Shown: positions 42,981-51,823, numbered from the stretch's first letter. The stretch: DNA of 64,000 nucleotides from Millisia brevis NBRC 105863 (GCF_001552615.1 NZ_BCRN01000015.1:1-64000), one strand, 5' to 3'. Translations and numbers: made by a program. The notes: generated by a model from the sequence alone, not told the origin.

Positions 42981-43898
42981 TCAGACGGTGGAGGCCCGGT
43001 CCGCGGCGAGAAGTTGGCGGCCGTCGGCGAAGTGGGCCGCGGCGGCGGGCAGGGAGGCCGGGCGGCCGGAGGCGATCACGTCGATGCGGCCGGGCACCCC
43101 GCCGATCGCCGCAGCCGGGTCGATACGATCGACCGCTGCCGCCGGGCTGATCCGGTCGCCCACTACCGCCGAGGCGATCCGGTCGGCCCCTGCCGCCGCA
43201 GCGATCCGGTCGGCCCCTGCCGCCGACGCGATCCGGTCGGCCGCCCCCGAGGTGATTCGGTCGATGCGGCGGAGGGTCTGCCGGGCGACGGCCTCGGCGG
43301 AGTCGTAGAGCAGCACGTCGGGGCCCATGCGGGCGGCGATGCGGTCGGCGACCAACGGATAGTGCGTGCAGCCGAGCACGATCGCCTCGACGGTATCGGG
43401 GGTGCGCGCGGCGGCGTCGGCGATCGCGGCGTCGATGGCGGTGTGGTCGCCGGCGTCGACCGCGTCGGCGAGGCCGTGGCAGGCGATGGCGGTGACCGTT
43501 GTATCGCCGGCGAACTGGGCGATCAGGTTGGCCTGGTAGGCGCTGGCGGTGGTGGTGGCGGTCGCCCAGACGGCGATCTCGCGGTGCGCGGCGGCGGCGG
43601 GCTTGATCGCGGGCACGGTGCCGATCACCGGGACGGCGGGTTCGAGGGCGGCGCGGGTCTCGTCGAGCGCGGTGACGCTCGCGGTATTGCAGGGGATCAC
43701 CACGACCGAGGCGCCGGCGGCGACGGCGCGGCGGGCGGTGCCGACGACGGTGTCGATCACCCAGTCGGTCGGGCGGGGTCCCCAGGGGGCGTGGTCGGGA
43801 TCGGTCAGCAGCATCAGGTCGAGCTCGGGGCGCAGTCGGCGCAGCCAGGCGGCCGTGGGCACCAGTCCGAGTCCGGAGTCGATGAGCGCGACGATCAC
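42981..43898 (-). CDS. Aspartate/glutamate-racemase-family protein (MurI-like) with an internal repeat insert
   Basis: A 305-aa racemase-like protein. The two active-site Cys are present, in PCNTAS (near residue 70) and GCTHYPLV (near residue 175), as in MurI, which makes D-glutamate for the cell wall. Differences: the N-terminal loop reads DSGLGLVPT instead of the usual DSGxGGLT, and about residues 213-260 are a tandem 9-residue repeat (ADRIASAAG and variants), absent from normal MurI. A housekeeping murI may lie elsewhere in the genome, making this a paralogue. The GTG start is at the conserved N-terminus. It is 69 nt downstream of the MocA-like gene. Confidence 0.82.
   Translation of the reverse strand: MIVALIDSGLGLVPTAAWLRRLRPELDLMLLTDPDHAPWGPRPTDWVIDTVVGTARRAVAAGASVVVIPCNTASVTALDETRAALEPAVPVIGTVPAIKPAAAAHREIAVWATATTTASAYQANLIAQFAGDTTVTAIACHGLADAVDAGDHTAIDAAIADAAARTPDTVEAIVLGCTHYPLVADRIAARMGPDVLLYDSAEAVARQTLRRIDRITSGAADRIASAAGADRIAAAAGADRIASAVVGDRISPAAAVDRIDPAAAIGGVPGRIDVIASGRPASLPAAAAHFADGRQLLAADRASTV
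43122..43260. repeat. 27-bp minisatellite inside the racemase gene
   Basis: Near-identical units start at 43122, 43149, 43176, 43203 and 43230 (27 bp apart), with a shortened last unit at 43254. Each keeps the core GATCCGGTC and encodes the nine residues ADRIASAAG or variants. The period is in frame, so copy-number change would lengthen or shorten the protein without a frameshift. Confidence 0.9.
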
Positions 43899-43967
43899 CG
43901 CTTCAATCTAGACCTCCGGCCCGAACGCTTCCCACCAACCGGCCGCGGCGACTCCGGCACGATTCGG

Positions 43968-44588
43968 TTACCGCGCGGGGGTATCGATGTCGGCGCCGTC
44001 CCACCACCGGTCGCCGGGGATCGCCTCGACCTGCTGTTTCGCCAGCCACGGACCGGCGCCGGTGTCGCCGTGCAGGCTCGCGCGCAGCGACGGCCAGTGG
44101 TCGCGGCCGATCAGCACCGGATGCCCCGGCCGACCGGCGTAGGTGATCCGCCGCAGGGTGGCGGTACCGACCGGCGCGGCCACCGCGAGCGCCACGACCT
44201 CCCGGGGCAGCGCGGGTTGGTCGACCAGAACGATCAGCGCGGCATCGGCGGGATCGGCTGCCACACCGACCGGTGACACGTCCGAACCCGGGTCGATCGC
44301 GTCCAACCCGGCCCGCAGCGACGCCGCCATCCCCGTCTCCCAGTCCCCCGCGATCACCACCTCGACGCCCTCGGGCACCACATCCGCCGCGCGGTCCGCC
44401 TCGGCCCCGAGCACCACCAGCACCCGCCCGACCCCGGCGGCCCGCACCGTCTCGACCACCGAGACCATCCACGGTCGTCCGGCCGCATCGCGCGCCAGCG
44501 CCTTCGGCCCGCCGTACCGCCGCCCCGCCCCGGCAGCCAGCACGATCCCGACCACCCGGGCCCCGCCCGCAGAAACGTCCGCGCTCAC
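43968..44588 (-). CDS. MocA-like nucleotidyltransferase (molybdenum cofactor cytidylyltransferase type)
   Basis: A 206-aa NTP-transferase with the N-terminal nucleotide motif GIVLAAGAGRRYGGPKAL (LAAGxSxRxGxxK type, here Gly for Ser) and VLVDQPALP with the metal Asp; GRPGHPVLIGRDHW is the MocA C-terminal hallmark. It likely attaches CMP to molybdopterin, which fits the XDH-type enzyme encoded a few kilobases away. The GTG start overlaps the guanine deaminase stop (GTGA), so the two are cotranslated. Cytidylyl against guanylyl transfer is inferred from family and context only. Confidence 0.87.
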   Translation of the reverse strand: MSADVSAGGARVVGIVLAAGAGRRYGGPKALARDAAGRPWMVSVVETVRAAGVGRVLVVLGAEADRAADVVPEGVEVVIAGDWETGMAASLRAGLDAIDPGSDVSPVGVAADPADAALIVLVDQPALPREVVALAVAAPVGTATLRRITYAGRPGHPVLIGRDHWPSLRASLHGDTGAGPWLAKQQVEAIPGDRWWDGADIDTPAR

Positions 44589-45988
44589 CGCACCCGCCGG
44601 CCGCGCACCACCACTCCGCTGATCGCCGGTTCGCGCAGCCCGTTGAGCAGCGCGAACAGGGTCTGCCGGGCGGCGAGGTCCTCGTCGTCGGCGCGGATTC
44701 CGCCGGCGATCGCCCCGTCCAGGGCCGGGAACCGCTCCGGGTCGATCAGCAGCAGGTCCGCTTCCTTGCCAACGTCGAAGTTGCCGAACAACTGCTCCTG
44801 GTCGAGCGCGCGGGCGCCGGCGAGGGTGCCGCTGAAGAGCAGCTCCGCCGGACCGATAGACACGGCGGCGTCGCCGGGCTCGGTCATGTGCACCCCGTAG
44901 CCGGCCGCGAGGACCCGGGAGATCAACCATTCGTCGCCGGCGCCGACGTCGGTGCCCATCGCGACGGTGACCCCGGCGTCGATGGTGCGCCGCCACGGCA
45001 TGGTGCCGGAGCCGAGGAATAGCTGCGAGGTCGGGCAGTGCGCGATCGACGCTTCGGCGGCGGCGAGCCGGGCGAGCTCGTCGTCGTGGCAGTGCACCGC
45101 GTGCGCCATGATCGTGCGCCGCCCGAGCAGCGAGCTGCCGCCGCGGGTGCTGCCGGGCATGAACAATCCGTCGTAGGTGTCGAGGTAGTGCTCGACGTCG
45201 TAGGTCGCGCGGACGGCGGCGATCTCGCCGGTGCCGGGGCGGTTGTTCTCGCTCAGATGCGAGTGCACGTAGACGCCGCGGTCGCGCACGTCCTCGTACA
45301 GTTCACCGAGGGCGGCGAGGGTCTCGGTCGTGGTCGAGAGGCTGAAGCGCGGCACGATCGCCACCTGGACCAGGGCGGATCGTTCCGGTCGCACCAGCAC
45401 GTCGCGGCCGTGCCAACACTCGATTTCGGCGGCGACCAGTTCGATCGCCTCGGCCTCGGAGGTCATCAGCGGTTTGGCGGCGGGCGGGCCGGAGGTCTGG
45501 ATGCCGCGGCCGGATACCGTGCGCAGGCCGGCGGCCAGCGAAGCACTGAACAGCGCGTCCTGCGCCACCGGAAAAGCGGACCCGAAGACCATCGCGGCGG
45601 TGGTGCCCACCGACAGGCGGCGGTCGATGAAGTCGGCGGCGATCTTCTCGGCGAAGGCCGGATCGGCCAGCCGCGCCTCGGCCGGGAAGATGCAGTTCTC
45701 CAGCCATTCGAGCAGCTGGCCGCCGCCGTAGGCGCCGACGCTGTAGGTCTGCGGGAAGTGAATATGCGCGTCGACGAATCCCGGCAGCAGGAACCCGGCG
45801 GTGGTCACCGGAAGCGCCGCGTACTGCTCGGGCAGGTCAGCGGCCGATCCGACCCAGGCGATGACGCCCTCGTCGTCGACGACCACCGCGCCGTCGGGTA
45901 GGGACACCAGATGGTGATCGGCGGTCTGCACATCCGGCGCCCCGGCGATATGGAAGACGTGGCCCCGATAGATCTGCGCACTGCTCAT
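44585..45988 (-). CDS. guaD: Guanine deaminase
   Basis: Amidohydrolase of 467 aa that turns guanine to xanthine and ammonia. The zinc site is GFVDAHIHFPQ (HxH, the guanine-deaminase variant with FPQ), HSHLSEN (His), AHAVHCHDDE (His) and GTDVGAG (Asp). Cytosolic, single Zn2+. It starts the operon with the MocA-like gene (GTGA overlap) and is divergent from xdhC, so the product xanthine can feed the XDH-type enzyme next door. GGGAG precedes the ATG. A 13-bp inverted repeat in the divergent region may control both sides. Confidence 0.95.
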   Translation of the reverse strand: MSSAQIYRGHVFHIAGAPDVQTADHHLVSLPDGAVVVDDEGVIAWVGSAADLPEQYAALPVTTAGFLLPGFVDAHIHFPQTYSVGAYGGGQLLEWLENCIFPAEARLADPAFAEKIAADFIDRRLSVGTTAAMVFGSAFPVAQDALFSASLAAGLRTVSGRGIQTSGPPAAKPLMTSEAEAIELVAAEIECWHGRDVLVRPERSALVQVAIVPRFSLSTTTETLAALGELYEDVRDRGVYVHSHLSENNRPGTGEIAAVRATYDVEHYLDTYDGLFMPGSTRGGSSLLGRRTIMAHAVHCHDDELARLAAAEASIAHCPTSQLFLGSGTMPWRRTIDAGVTVAMGTDVGAGDEWLISRVLAAGYGVHMTEPGDAAVSIGPAELLFSGTLAGARALDQEQLFGNFDVGKEADLLLIDPERFPALDGAIAGGIRADDEDLAARQTLFALLNGLREPAISGVVVRGRRVR

Positions 45989-46029
45989 CGGGAGCTCCCT
46001 CGCGTCGCGGCCGACCGAGCCCGGTACCG

Positions 46030-46079
46030 CGGCTCGCTGTCGATCAATTGTTGGGCACCTCGAGGCCGACAGCGAGCCG
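46030..46079. promoter_or_regulatory. Inverted repeat between guaD and xdhC (putative operator)
   Basis: Perfect 13-bp arms (CGGCTCGCTGTCG at 46030-46042 and its complement at 46067-46079) with a 24-nt middle containing the palindrome CAATTG. It lies between two divergent purine-catabolism genes and 42 nt from the guaD start. It may be a binding site for a dimeric regulator or an mRNA hairpin. No regulator gene is present nearby. Confidence 0.5.
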
Positions 46080-46162
46080 GGAAGTGTTAAGTGGGACGAA
46101 ACTTACCTGAACGAAACACGCACGCCGGTCCGGTGTCGCAACCGGTATCTAACGTGGTAACC

Positions 46163-47215
46163 GTGTTCGAGCACGCGCGATTGATCGTCGACGAGGTCGA
46201 CGCCGGGCGCCCGGTCGCCCTGGCTGTGGTGATTTCCGTGTCGGGCAGTGCGCCGCGTCCGGTGGGCACGTCGATGGTGGTCACCGCGGCCGGTCGGGTG
46301 CGCGGCAGCCTTTCCGGCGGCTGTGTGGAGTCCGCGGTGGTGCAGGTGGCGATCGAGGTGGTCGCCGGTGCGTCCGCCACCACGGAGGTCTTCGGCTATA
46401 CGGACGCCGAGGCGTTCTCGGTGGGGTTGATGTGCGGCGGAGCGGTCGAGGTGATCGTGCTGCCGATCGATGCCGCCACCCCGGCGGAGGTCCTCGACCT
46501 CTACCGCTCGGTCGCCGAGGATCACGAATCCGAGGCCGCGTTGGCCGTTCGTGTGGCCGGGACGGGGGTCGGCACGCTGACCCGCGAGATGCCGGCGGGT
46601 ATCGGCCCCACCCGGATCGACGAGCCCGATCGGTCGCGGTTGGTTTGCCCGGTGCCGCGAGCCGCGCCGTTCCTGATCTACGGCGGCGTCGACATCGCCG
46701 GTCCGCTGGCGACCCTGGCCCGGATGGCCGGCCATCGGGTGGCGGTCTGCGATGCGCGACCGGTCTTCGCCGATCCGGCTCGTTTCCCGGATGCCCACGA
46801 GGTGGTGCGCATGCAGCCGGTGGCACATCTGCGCGAGCAGCCGGACGATCCGGCCGCGGTGATCTGCGTGCTGACCCACGAGGACCGTTTCGACGTGCCG
46901 TTGCTGATCGAAGCACTGGGCCGCCGCGCCGCCTATGTCGGGGCGATGGGCAGCCGGTCGACCAGCGAGCGGCGTCGACAATTGCTGGTCGACCACGGTG
47001 TCGCCGCATCCGATCTGGAACGGTTGCACGCGCCGATCGGCCTGGACCTGGGCGGTTCGACGCCCTACGAGACCGCGCTGGCGATCCTGGCGGAGGTGGT
47101 CGCCGCCCGCAACGGCCGATCGGGCGGCCGGCTGCGCCAGGGCAGCGGCCCCCTGCACGCGGTCACCGCCGGGGCCGTTATCCGGACACCGCCCGCCACA
47201 CCCGGTCGCGGCTGA
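46163..47215 (+). CDS. XdhC/CoxI-family molybdoenzyme maturation factor
   Basis: A 350-aa accessory protein that binds molybdenum cofactor and promotes its sulfuration and insertion into xanthine-dehydrogenase-type enzymes. N-terminal XdhC/CoxI segment: VALAVVISVSGSAPRPVGTSM and GSLSGGCVESAV; C-terminal NAD-like domain: FLIYGGVDIAGPLA, VGAMGSRSTSERR and GLDLGGSTPYETALAILAEV at the end. The start is uncertain: GTG at 46163, 46154 or 46133 all fit; none has a strong ribosome site. Its last 38 nt overlap the end of the convergent Mo-subunit gene. Confidence 0.92.
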   Translation: MFEHARLIVDEVDAGRPVALAVVISVSGSAPRPVGTSMVVTAAGRVRGSLSGGCVESAVVQVAIEVVAGASATTEVFGYTDAEAFSVGLMCGGAVEVIVLPIDAATPAEVLDLYRSVAEDHESEAALAVRVAGTGVGTLTREMPAGIGPTRIDEPDRSRLVCPVPRAAPFLIYGGVDIAGPLATLARMAGHRVAVCDARPVFADPARFPDAHEVVRMQPVAHLREQPDDPAAVICVLTHEDRFDVPLLIEALGRRAAYVGAMGSRSTSERRRQLLVDHGVAASDLERLHAPIGLDLGGSTPYETALAILAEVVAARNGRSGGRLRQGSGPLHAVTAGAVIRTPPATPGRG

Positions 47216-49904
47216 ACGGCGTCTCGTAGACCCGGGTGCCCAGCGCCCGGCTGATCGCATTGCCGACCGCCGCGGCGACCGGGTTGAACGGCGATTCGCT
47301 CATCGACTTCGCCCCGTACGGGCCGAGGTCGTCGGAGGTATCCGCGAAGTAGACCTCGGTATAGGGGATGTCGGCCATCTGCGGGATGCGGTAGGTGCGG
47401 AAGCTCGGTGACACCACGCCGCCCGCGCCGTCGAGCATCACCTCCTCGTAGAGGGCGCTGCCGTAGCCCTGGGCGACGCCGCCGTCGACCTGGCCGCGGC
47501 ATTGCTCGGGGTTCATCACCGTCCCGGCGTCGGCGGACTGCACCGACTGCAAAATTCGCACCTCGCCGGTGCTGATGTCGACCGCGAGGCGCACCGCGTG
47601 CACGTTGAACGCCAGCGACCGCATGTCGCCGTGTTCCTCGCCGCGGGCGATCATCCCGTCGCCATCCCGTTCGTCGTCGTTCGCCTCGGCGATCACCCGC
47701 GCGAAGTCGACCGGGCCGGCCGGGGTGTACACCGCGTCGAGGCTGACCCGACAGTCGGCGGCGTCGCTGTCGGTGAGCTTGGCGGCGATCTCGACGATGC
47801 GGGTGGACAGGGCGGTCGCCGCGGCGTGCACCGCCTTGCCGGCGACGGTGATGCCCGCCGAGGCGAACGCGCCGGTGTCGTATTCGGCGGTATCGGTATC
47901 GGAGTTGTGCAGGCGCACCGCGACGGGGGTGGTACCGAGCGCCTCGGCGACGATCTGGGTCTGGACCGTTGTGGTGCCGTTGCCGAATTCGGCGGTGCCG
48001 ACCCCGACGTCGTAGGTGCCGTCCGGGCGCAGCGTCACCGAGGCCTTCGAGACGTGCCCGAACGGCGCCATCGTCGCGATCAGCGCGACCGCCATCCCCT
48101 CGCCCACCCGCCACGCGTCACCGGTGGGGGCCGCAACACCGTTGCCGCGTTGCATCGCCTGTTGGGCGAGGTCGAGGCATTGGTCGAGGCCGTAGCTGCC
48201 GTAGGCGATATCGGATTCGGGCTCCTCGTGTCCGGTCAGCAGCGGGTCTCCGTCGGCGATCGCGTTGCGGCGGCGCAGTTCGAAGGGGTCGATGTCGAGT
48301 TGCTGCGCGATCATGTCGAGCGCGGATTCGACGCCGAGGATCACCTGCCCGAGCCCATAGCCGCGGAAGGCGCCCGAGGGCGGGTTGTTGGTGTAGCAAA
48401 CGGTGCCGGAGACGCGCTTGTTCGGCGTGCGGTAGAGGCTGACCGACTCGGCGCAGGCGTGGAAGAGCACGCCGCGCGAGTGGTTGCCGTAGGCGCCGGT
48501 ATCGCTGAGGACCGAGACCTCCATGGCGGTCAGGTCGCCGTCGCGGGTGGCGCCGATGCGCACCTGCACCTCCATCGGGTGGCGGTAGGAGGTGCGGGTG
48601 AACTCGTCCTTGCGGGTCATCTCGTAGGAGACCGGCCGGCCGAGGCGCAGCACCGCGGCGGCGACCAGGTCCTCGGTGAGGATCTCCTGCTTGCCGCCGA
48701 AGCCGCCGCCGACGCGGGCGGCGAAGACGCGCACCCGGTCGGTGGGCAGGTCGAAGATGCGGCACAGCTCGTCGCGGGTCAGGAAGGGCACCTGGGTGCT
48801 CGACCGGATGACCAGCCGACCGTCGTCGTCGATCCAGCCGATGCTGCCGTGGGTTTCGAGTTGGCCGTGCGTCTGCCGTTGGGTGCGCCAGGTTCCGGAG
48901 ACGACCACGTCGGCGGCGGCCATCTGCCCGTCGACGTCGCCGCGTTCGTTGGCGAAGGTCAGCACCAGGTTGCGGGCGGCGTCATCGACCCGGTCGGCCG
49001 GTGTGCGGTCGGGGTGGATCACCGGGGCGCCCTCGGCGAGGGCGGCGTGCGGGTCGAAGACGGCGGGCAGCGGTTCGTAGTCGATCTCGATCAGCCGGCA
49101 GGCCTCCTCGGCGATGCCGAGGTCGGTCGCGATGACCGCGGCGACCCGTTGGCCGATGAACCGAACGGTGTCGTCCAGCATCACCGTGTCGTCCGGGTCG
49201 TCCTCGCGGTGTTCGTGCCGGGCGGTCGAGTAGAGGAAGTCGGGGGCGTCGCGGTGGGTGAGCACCAGTTCGACCCCGTCGAGCTTCTCGGCGGCGGTCG
49301 TGTCGATGCGGGTGATCCGCGCGTGCGCGTGCGGGCTGCCCAGCACGGCCAGGTGCAGGCAGTCCGCCGGGAACTGATCGAAGGTATACGGCTCGCGGCC
49401 GGAGACGACCCGTTCGGCGGCGGGCGGGCGCCAGGACTGCCCGACCGCACCCTTGGGCGGTTCCGGTCGCGGCGACGGCGAGCCGAGCGAGCGGCCGATC
49501 GCCTCGCGGATCGACCGGTAGCCGGTGCAGCGGCAGAGATTGCCCTTCATGGTGCGGGGCAGGTCGTCGAGCGCCTCGGGCCCGAGCGTCGAGGTGGTGA
49601 CGATCATGCCGGCGGTGCAGAAGCCGCATTGGAAACCGAAGTGGTCGACAAATGCCTGCTGGACGGGGTGCAGGTCACCGGGTTTGCCGAGGCCGGCGGC
49701 GGTGGTGACGGTCGACTCGGTCGCCCGGGAGGCCGGGTAGATGCAGGAGTGCACGGCCTTGCCGTCGAGGACGACGGAGCAGGCGCCGCAGTCGCCGGCG
49801 TCGCAGCCCTTCTTGACGGCGGTATGCCCGTTCTCGCGCAGGAAGGTGCGCAGGCACTGGCCGGGGCGCGGCTGGCGGTCGACCGGTTGGCCGTCGACGA
49901 TCAT
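47178..49904 (-). CDS. Fused 2Fe-2S / molybdopterin subunit of an XDH-family hydroxylase
   Basis: A 908-aa subunit that joins the iron-sulfur and Mo-binding parts. Residues 1-160 carry two 2Fe-2S motifs (CDAGDCGACSVVLDG and CGFCTAGMI, then CRCTGYRSI). The Mo part has the anchor and substrate segments RVGGGFGGKQE, GAFRGYGLGQV and GTAEFGNGTT, and the catalytic Glu in GAKSMSESPFNP near the C-terminus. With the separate FAD subunit it forms a Mo hydroxylase for purines or aldehydes; xanthine is the best guess from the guaD neighbour. AGGAGGAA precedes the ATG, which overlaps the FAD gene stop (ATGA). Confidence 0.93.
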   Translation of the reverse strand: MIVDGQPVDRQPRPGQCLRTFLRENGHTAVKKGCDAGDCGACSVVLDGKAVHSCIYPASRATESTVTTAAGLGKPGDLHPVQQAFVDHFGFQCGFCTAGMIVTTSTLGPEALDDLPRTMKGNLCRCTGYRSIREAIGRSLGSPSPRPEPPKGAVGQSWRPPAAERVVSGREPYTFDQFPADCLHLAVLGSPHAHARITRIDTTAAEKLDGVELVLTHRDAPDFLYSTARHEHREDDPDDTVMLDDTVRFIGQRVAAVIATDLGIAEEACRLIEIDYEPLPAVFDPHAALAEGAPVIHPDRTPADRVDDAARNLVLTFANERGDVDGQMAAADVVVSGTWRTQRQTHGQLETHGSIGWIDDDGRLVIRSSTQVPFLTRDELCRIFDLPTDRVRVFAARVGGGFGGKQEILTEDLVAAAVLRLGRPVSYEMTRKDEFTRTSYRHPMEVQVRIGATRDGDLTAMEVSVLSDTGAYGNHSRGVLFHACAESVSLYRTPNKRVSGTVCYTNNPPSGAFRGYGLGQVILGVESALDMIAQQLDIDPFELRRRNAIADGDPLLTGHEEPESDIAYGSYGLDQCLDLAQQAMQRGNGVAAPTGDAWRVGEGMAVALIATMAPFGHVSKASVTLRPDGTYDVGVGTAEFGNGTTTVQTQIVAEALGTTPVAVRLHNSDTDTAEYDTGAFASAGITVAGKAVHAAATALSTRIVEIAAKLTDSDAADCRVSLDAVYTPAGPVDFARVIAEANDDERDGDGMIARGEEHGDMRSLAFNVHAVRLAVDISTGEVRILQSVQSADAGTVMNPEQCRGQVDGGVAQGYGSALYEEVMLDGAGGVVSPSFRTYRIPQMADIPYTEVYFADTSDDLGPYGAKSMSESPFNPVAAAVGNAISRALGTRVYETPFSRDRVWRAVSG

Positions 49905-50743
49905 GCGGTTTCCTCCTGCAGGTCGGCGAGGACGCGGGCGGCGAGTTCGGCGCTGACGCCGCGCCGCCAGTCGGCGGTGCCGAGCGGATCGGTGTAGAAG
50001 TCCGGGAGGTCGAGGACGTCCTGTCGCAGGTCTGCGGGAGTCGGCATCGACGGGTAGACCAACGGACGCGGGCGCAGCGTGGCGGCGGTGATCACCACGG
50101 TGACCCGGTCGTCCTGGTCGCGGCGGCCGGTGACCACCGAACCGGACCGTCCCAGCTGGGCGAGGGCGATCTTTCGCATCGAGGTGCGGGCGCGCAGGGC
50201 GCGTTCGGGGATCTCGAAGGCCCGCAGCACCTCGCCGTCGGCCAGCGAATTGACCCCGTTGTCGAGGACGAGGTCGGCCACCGGGATGCGCCGCTCCCCG
50301 CCGTCGGGGGTCCACACCACCGCGACGGTGTCCAGACCGGCGAACAGCGAGGTGATGGCGCCGGCGGCGAACGACCGCGCGACGTTGCCGCCGACGGTGG
50401 CGACGTTCCAGATCTTCCAGCCCGCGAGCAGGGCGTGGCAGCACTGCGCGAACAGCGGCAGCGCCGTCCACCGCTCCCGCTCGGCGGGGGTGAAGGCGTC
50501 GGAGTCGGGATTCGACAGGGCGGCGAGGTCGGCGATCGTGCAGGTGGCGGAGACGGTCAGTCCGTCGGCGGTGCGCTCCCACGGCTGCCACGGCATGCGG
50601 GAGATGTCGACGAACCCGCGCACCTCGATGACCGGTTCGGACATCAGCCAGGTTCCACCGGCCATGATCCGCTCCCCCGGCGCCAACGCGAGGTCGGCGC
50701 GGCTGGTCGCGAACCGGTACGACCGAACGGTGTGCTGGTCCAT
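49901..50743 (-). CDS. FAD-binding subunit of an XDH-family molybdoenzyme
   Basis: A 280-aa subunit that passes electrons from the Mo/Fe-S subunit to NAD+ through FAD. The FAD motifs are MAGGTWLMSEP (N-terminal VxGGT type) and NVATVGGNVARSFAAGAI (TxGGN, near residue 117); the C-terminal cluster-linked segment is ALAQLGRSGSVV. AGGAGG lies 5 nt before the ATG. It is the first gene of this two-gene operon, overlapping the Mo-subunit gene by four bases. With the fused subunit the holoenzyme would be of the form (FAD)(2Fe-2S-Mo). Confidence 0.92.
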   Translation of the reverse strand: MDQHTVRSYRFATSRADLALAPGERIMAGGTWLMSEPVIEVRGFVDISRMPWQPWERTADGLTVSATCTIADLAALSNPDSDAFTPAERERWTALPLFAQCCHALLAGWKIWNVATVGGNVARSFAAGAITSLFAGLDTVAVVWTPDGGERRIPVADLVLDNGVNSLADGEVLRAFEIPERALRARTSMRKIALAQLGRSGSVVTGRRDQDDRVTVVITAATLRPRPLVYPSMPTPADLRQDVLDLPDFYTDPLGTADWRRGVSAELAARVLADLQEETA

Positions 50744-50839
50744 GGTCCTCCCGGGTGATCGGTCATCCAGTCAAACCGACAAATGTTGCGCGGGCCCGGT
50801 TGAATGTTGCAACGGGATCACCGAAGCGGGCGCCGATCC

Positions 50840-51613
50840 TCAGGCCAGCAGCCGCCACAACCCGATCAGGCCCACGATCACGATGGTCACCCGCAGGGCG
50901 GTCGGCGACAAGCGGCGCCCGTAGGTCGAGCCGAGCCAGCCGCCGATGAGCGACCCGATCGCGATGATGCCCGCGGCCGCCCAGCTGACCCGGTCGAAGG
51001 CGACGACGGTGTAGAAGACCGCGGCGACGATGTTGACCAGCAGCGCCAGCAGGTTCTTCGCGGCGTTGAGCCGTTGCAGCGAGTCGGGGATCAGCGCGCC
51101 CATCATCGCGACGAGCATGATGCCCTGGGCGGCGGTGAAGTAGCCGCCGTAGATGCCGATCAGGAACGTTCCCACCAGCATGATCCCGGTGGCTACCGGT
51201 CCCATCCCGCCGCCGGCGCGGGCGTCGAGGCGCTTCTTGACGCGCGCCTGGATCCACGGTTGGACGGCCACCAGGATCAGCGCCATCACCAGCAGCACCG
51301 GCACGACCGCGTGGAAGACGGTCTCGGGCAGATGCAGCAACAGCCACGCGCCGAGGACCGCGCCGGACAGGGATGCCGGGATCTGCCAGCGCAGCCGCGG
51401 CCACTGCCCCTTCAGTTCGCGCCGATAGCCCCACACCCCGGAGAAGCCGCCGGCGACCAGGCCGACCGCGTTGGACATCGTGGCGACCACCGGCGGATAA
51501 CCGAACGCCACCAGGGTGGGAAAGGTGATCAGGGTGCCGCTGCCGACCACCGCGTTGATCGCCCCCGCTGCGACGGCCGCGACGAGCAGGATCCCGATCT
51601 CCCAATAACTCAC
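50840..51613 (-). CDS. TSUP-family (TauE/SafE) membrane permease
   Basis: An integral membrane protein of 257 aa with seven to eight hydrophobic segments and the family's two repeats: VVGSGTLITFPTLVAFG with SNAVGLVAG at the N-terminus, and GIYGGYFTAAQGIMLV with NAAKNLLALLVN in the second half. These permeases export sulfite, sulfonates or organic anions. It lies 97 nt upstream of the XDH FAD gene on the same strand but may be transcribed separately. The substrate is unknown. The ATG opens the hydrophobic helix. Confidence 0.88.
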   Translation of the reverse strand: MSYWEIGILLVAAVAAGAINAVVGSGTLITFPTLVAFGYPPVVATMSNAVGLVAGGFSGVWGYRRELKGQWPRLRWQIPASLSGAVLGAWLLLHLPETVFHAVVPVLLVMALILVAVQPWIQARVKKRLDARAGGGMGPVATGIMLVGTFLIGIYGGYFTAAQGIMLVAMMGALIPDSLQRLNAAKNLLALLVNIVAAVFYTVVAFDRVSWAAAGIIAIGSLIGGWLGSTYGRRLSPTALRVTIVIVGLIGLWRLLA

Positions 51614-51718
51614 CGCCCGACCCTATCCGGTTCGCGCACTGGCACTTCCGGCACGCTCGCCGCATTCGACAACGCCGAACGCCGCCCACCGACCGGCCTC
51701 CGCGCGCCAGGAACGTGA

Positions 51719-51761
51719 TTGGGGAGTCTCCCATCCACCCCATGGGCGTGAAACTCCCCAA
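51719..51761. repeat. Nested inverted repeat upstream of the TSUP gene
   Basis: An outer 9-bp pair (TTGGGGAGT and ACTCCCCAA) encloses an inner 5-bp pair (CCCAT and ATGGG). It lies in the 233-nt region between the TSUP start and the vapC stop, outside both genes. It could fold as a structured leader or act as a binding site; purpose unknown. Confidence 0.5.
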
Positions 51762-51780
51762 AGATCCACGCCGGATGTGC

Positions 51781-51823
51781 CGCGGAAACGCCGAACGGCG
51801 CCCAACCACTGGGTGGACGCCGA
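51781..51823 (-). terminator. Terminator copy downstream of vapC
   Basis: Hairpin formed by CGGCG(C)CCA and its complement, GC-rich, 24 nt downstream of the vapC stop. Its first 22 nt are identical to the start of the tuf terminator at 52561, and ten further bases (GTGGACGCCG) are shared at the 3' end, so it is a second copy in the same orientation, with vapBC between. Confidence 0.75.

Noticed and set aside
43122-43260. A CRISPR array
   Set aside because: Units are 27 bp, tandem without spacers, in frame and inside a gene; no cas genes are near.
47178-47215. A frameshift at the end of xdhC or the Mo-subunit gene
   Set aside because: Both conserved C-termini are complete; the 38-nt overlap is a normal convergent overlap.
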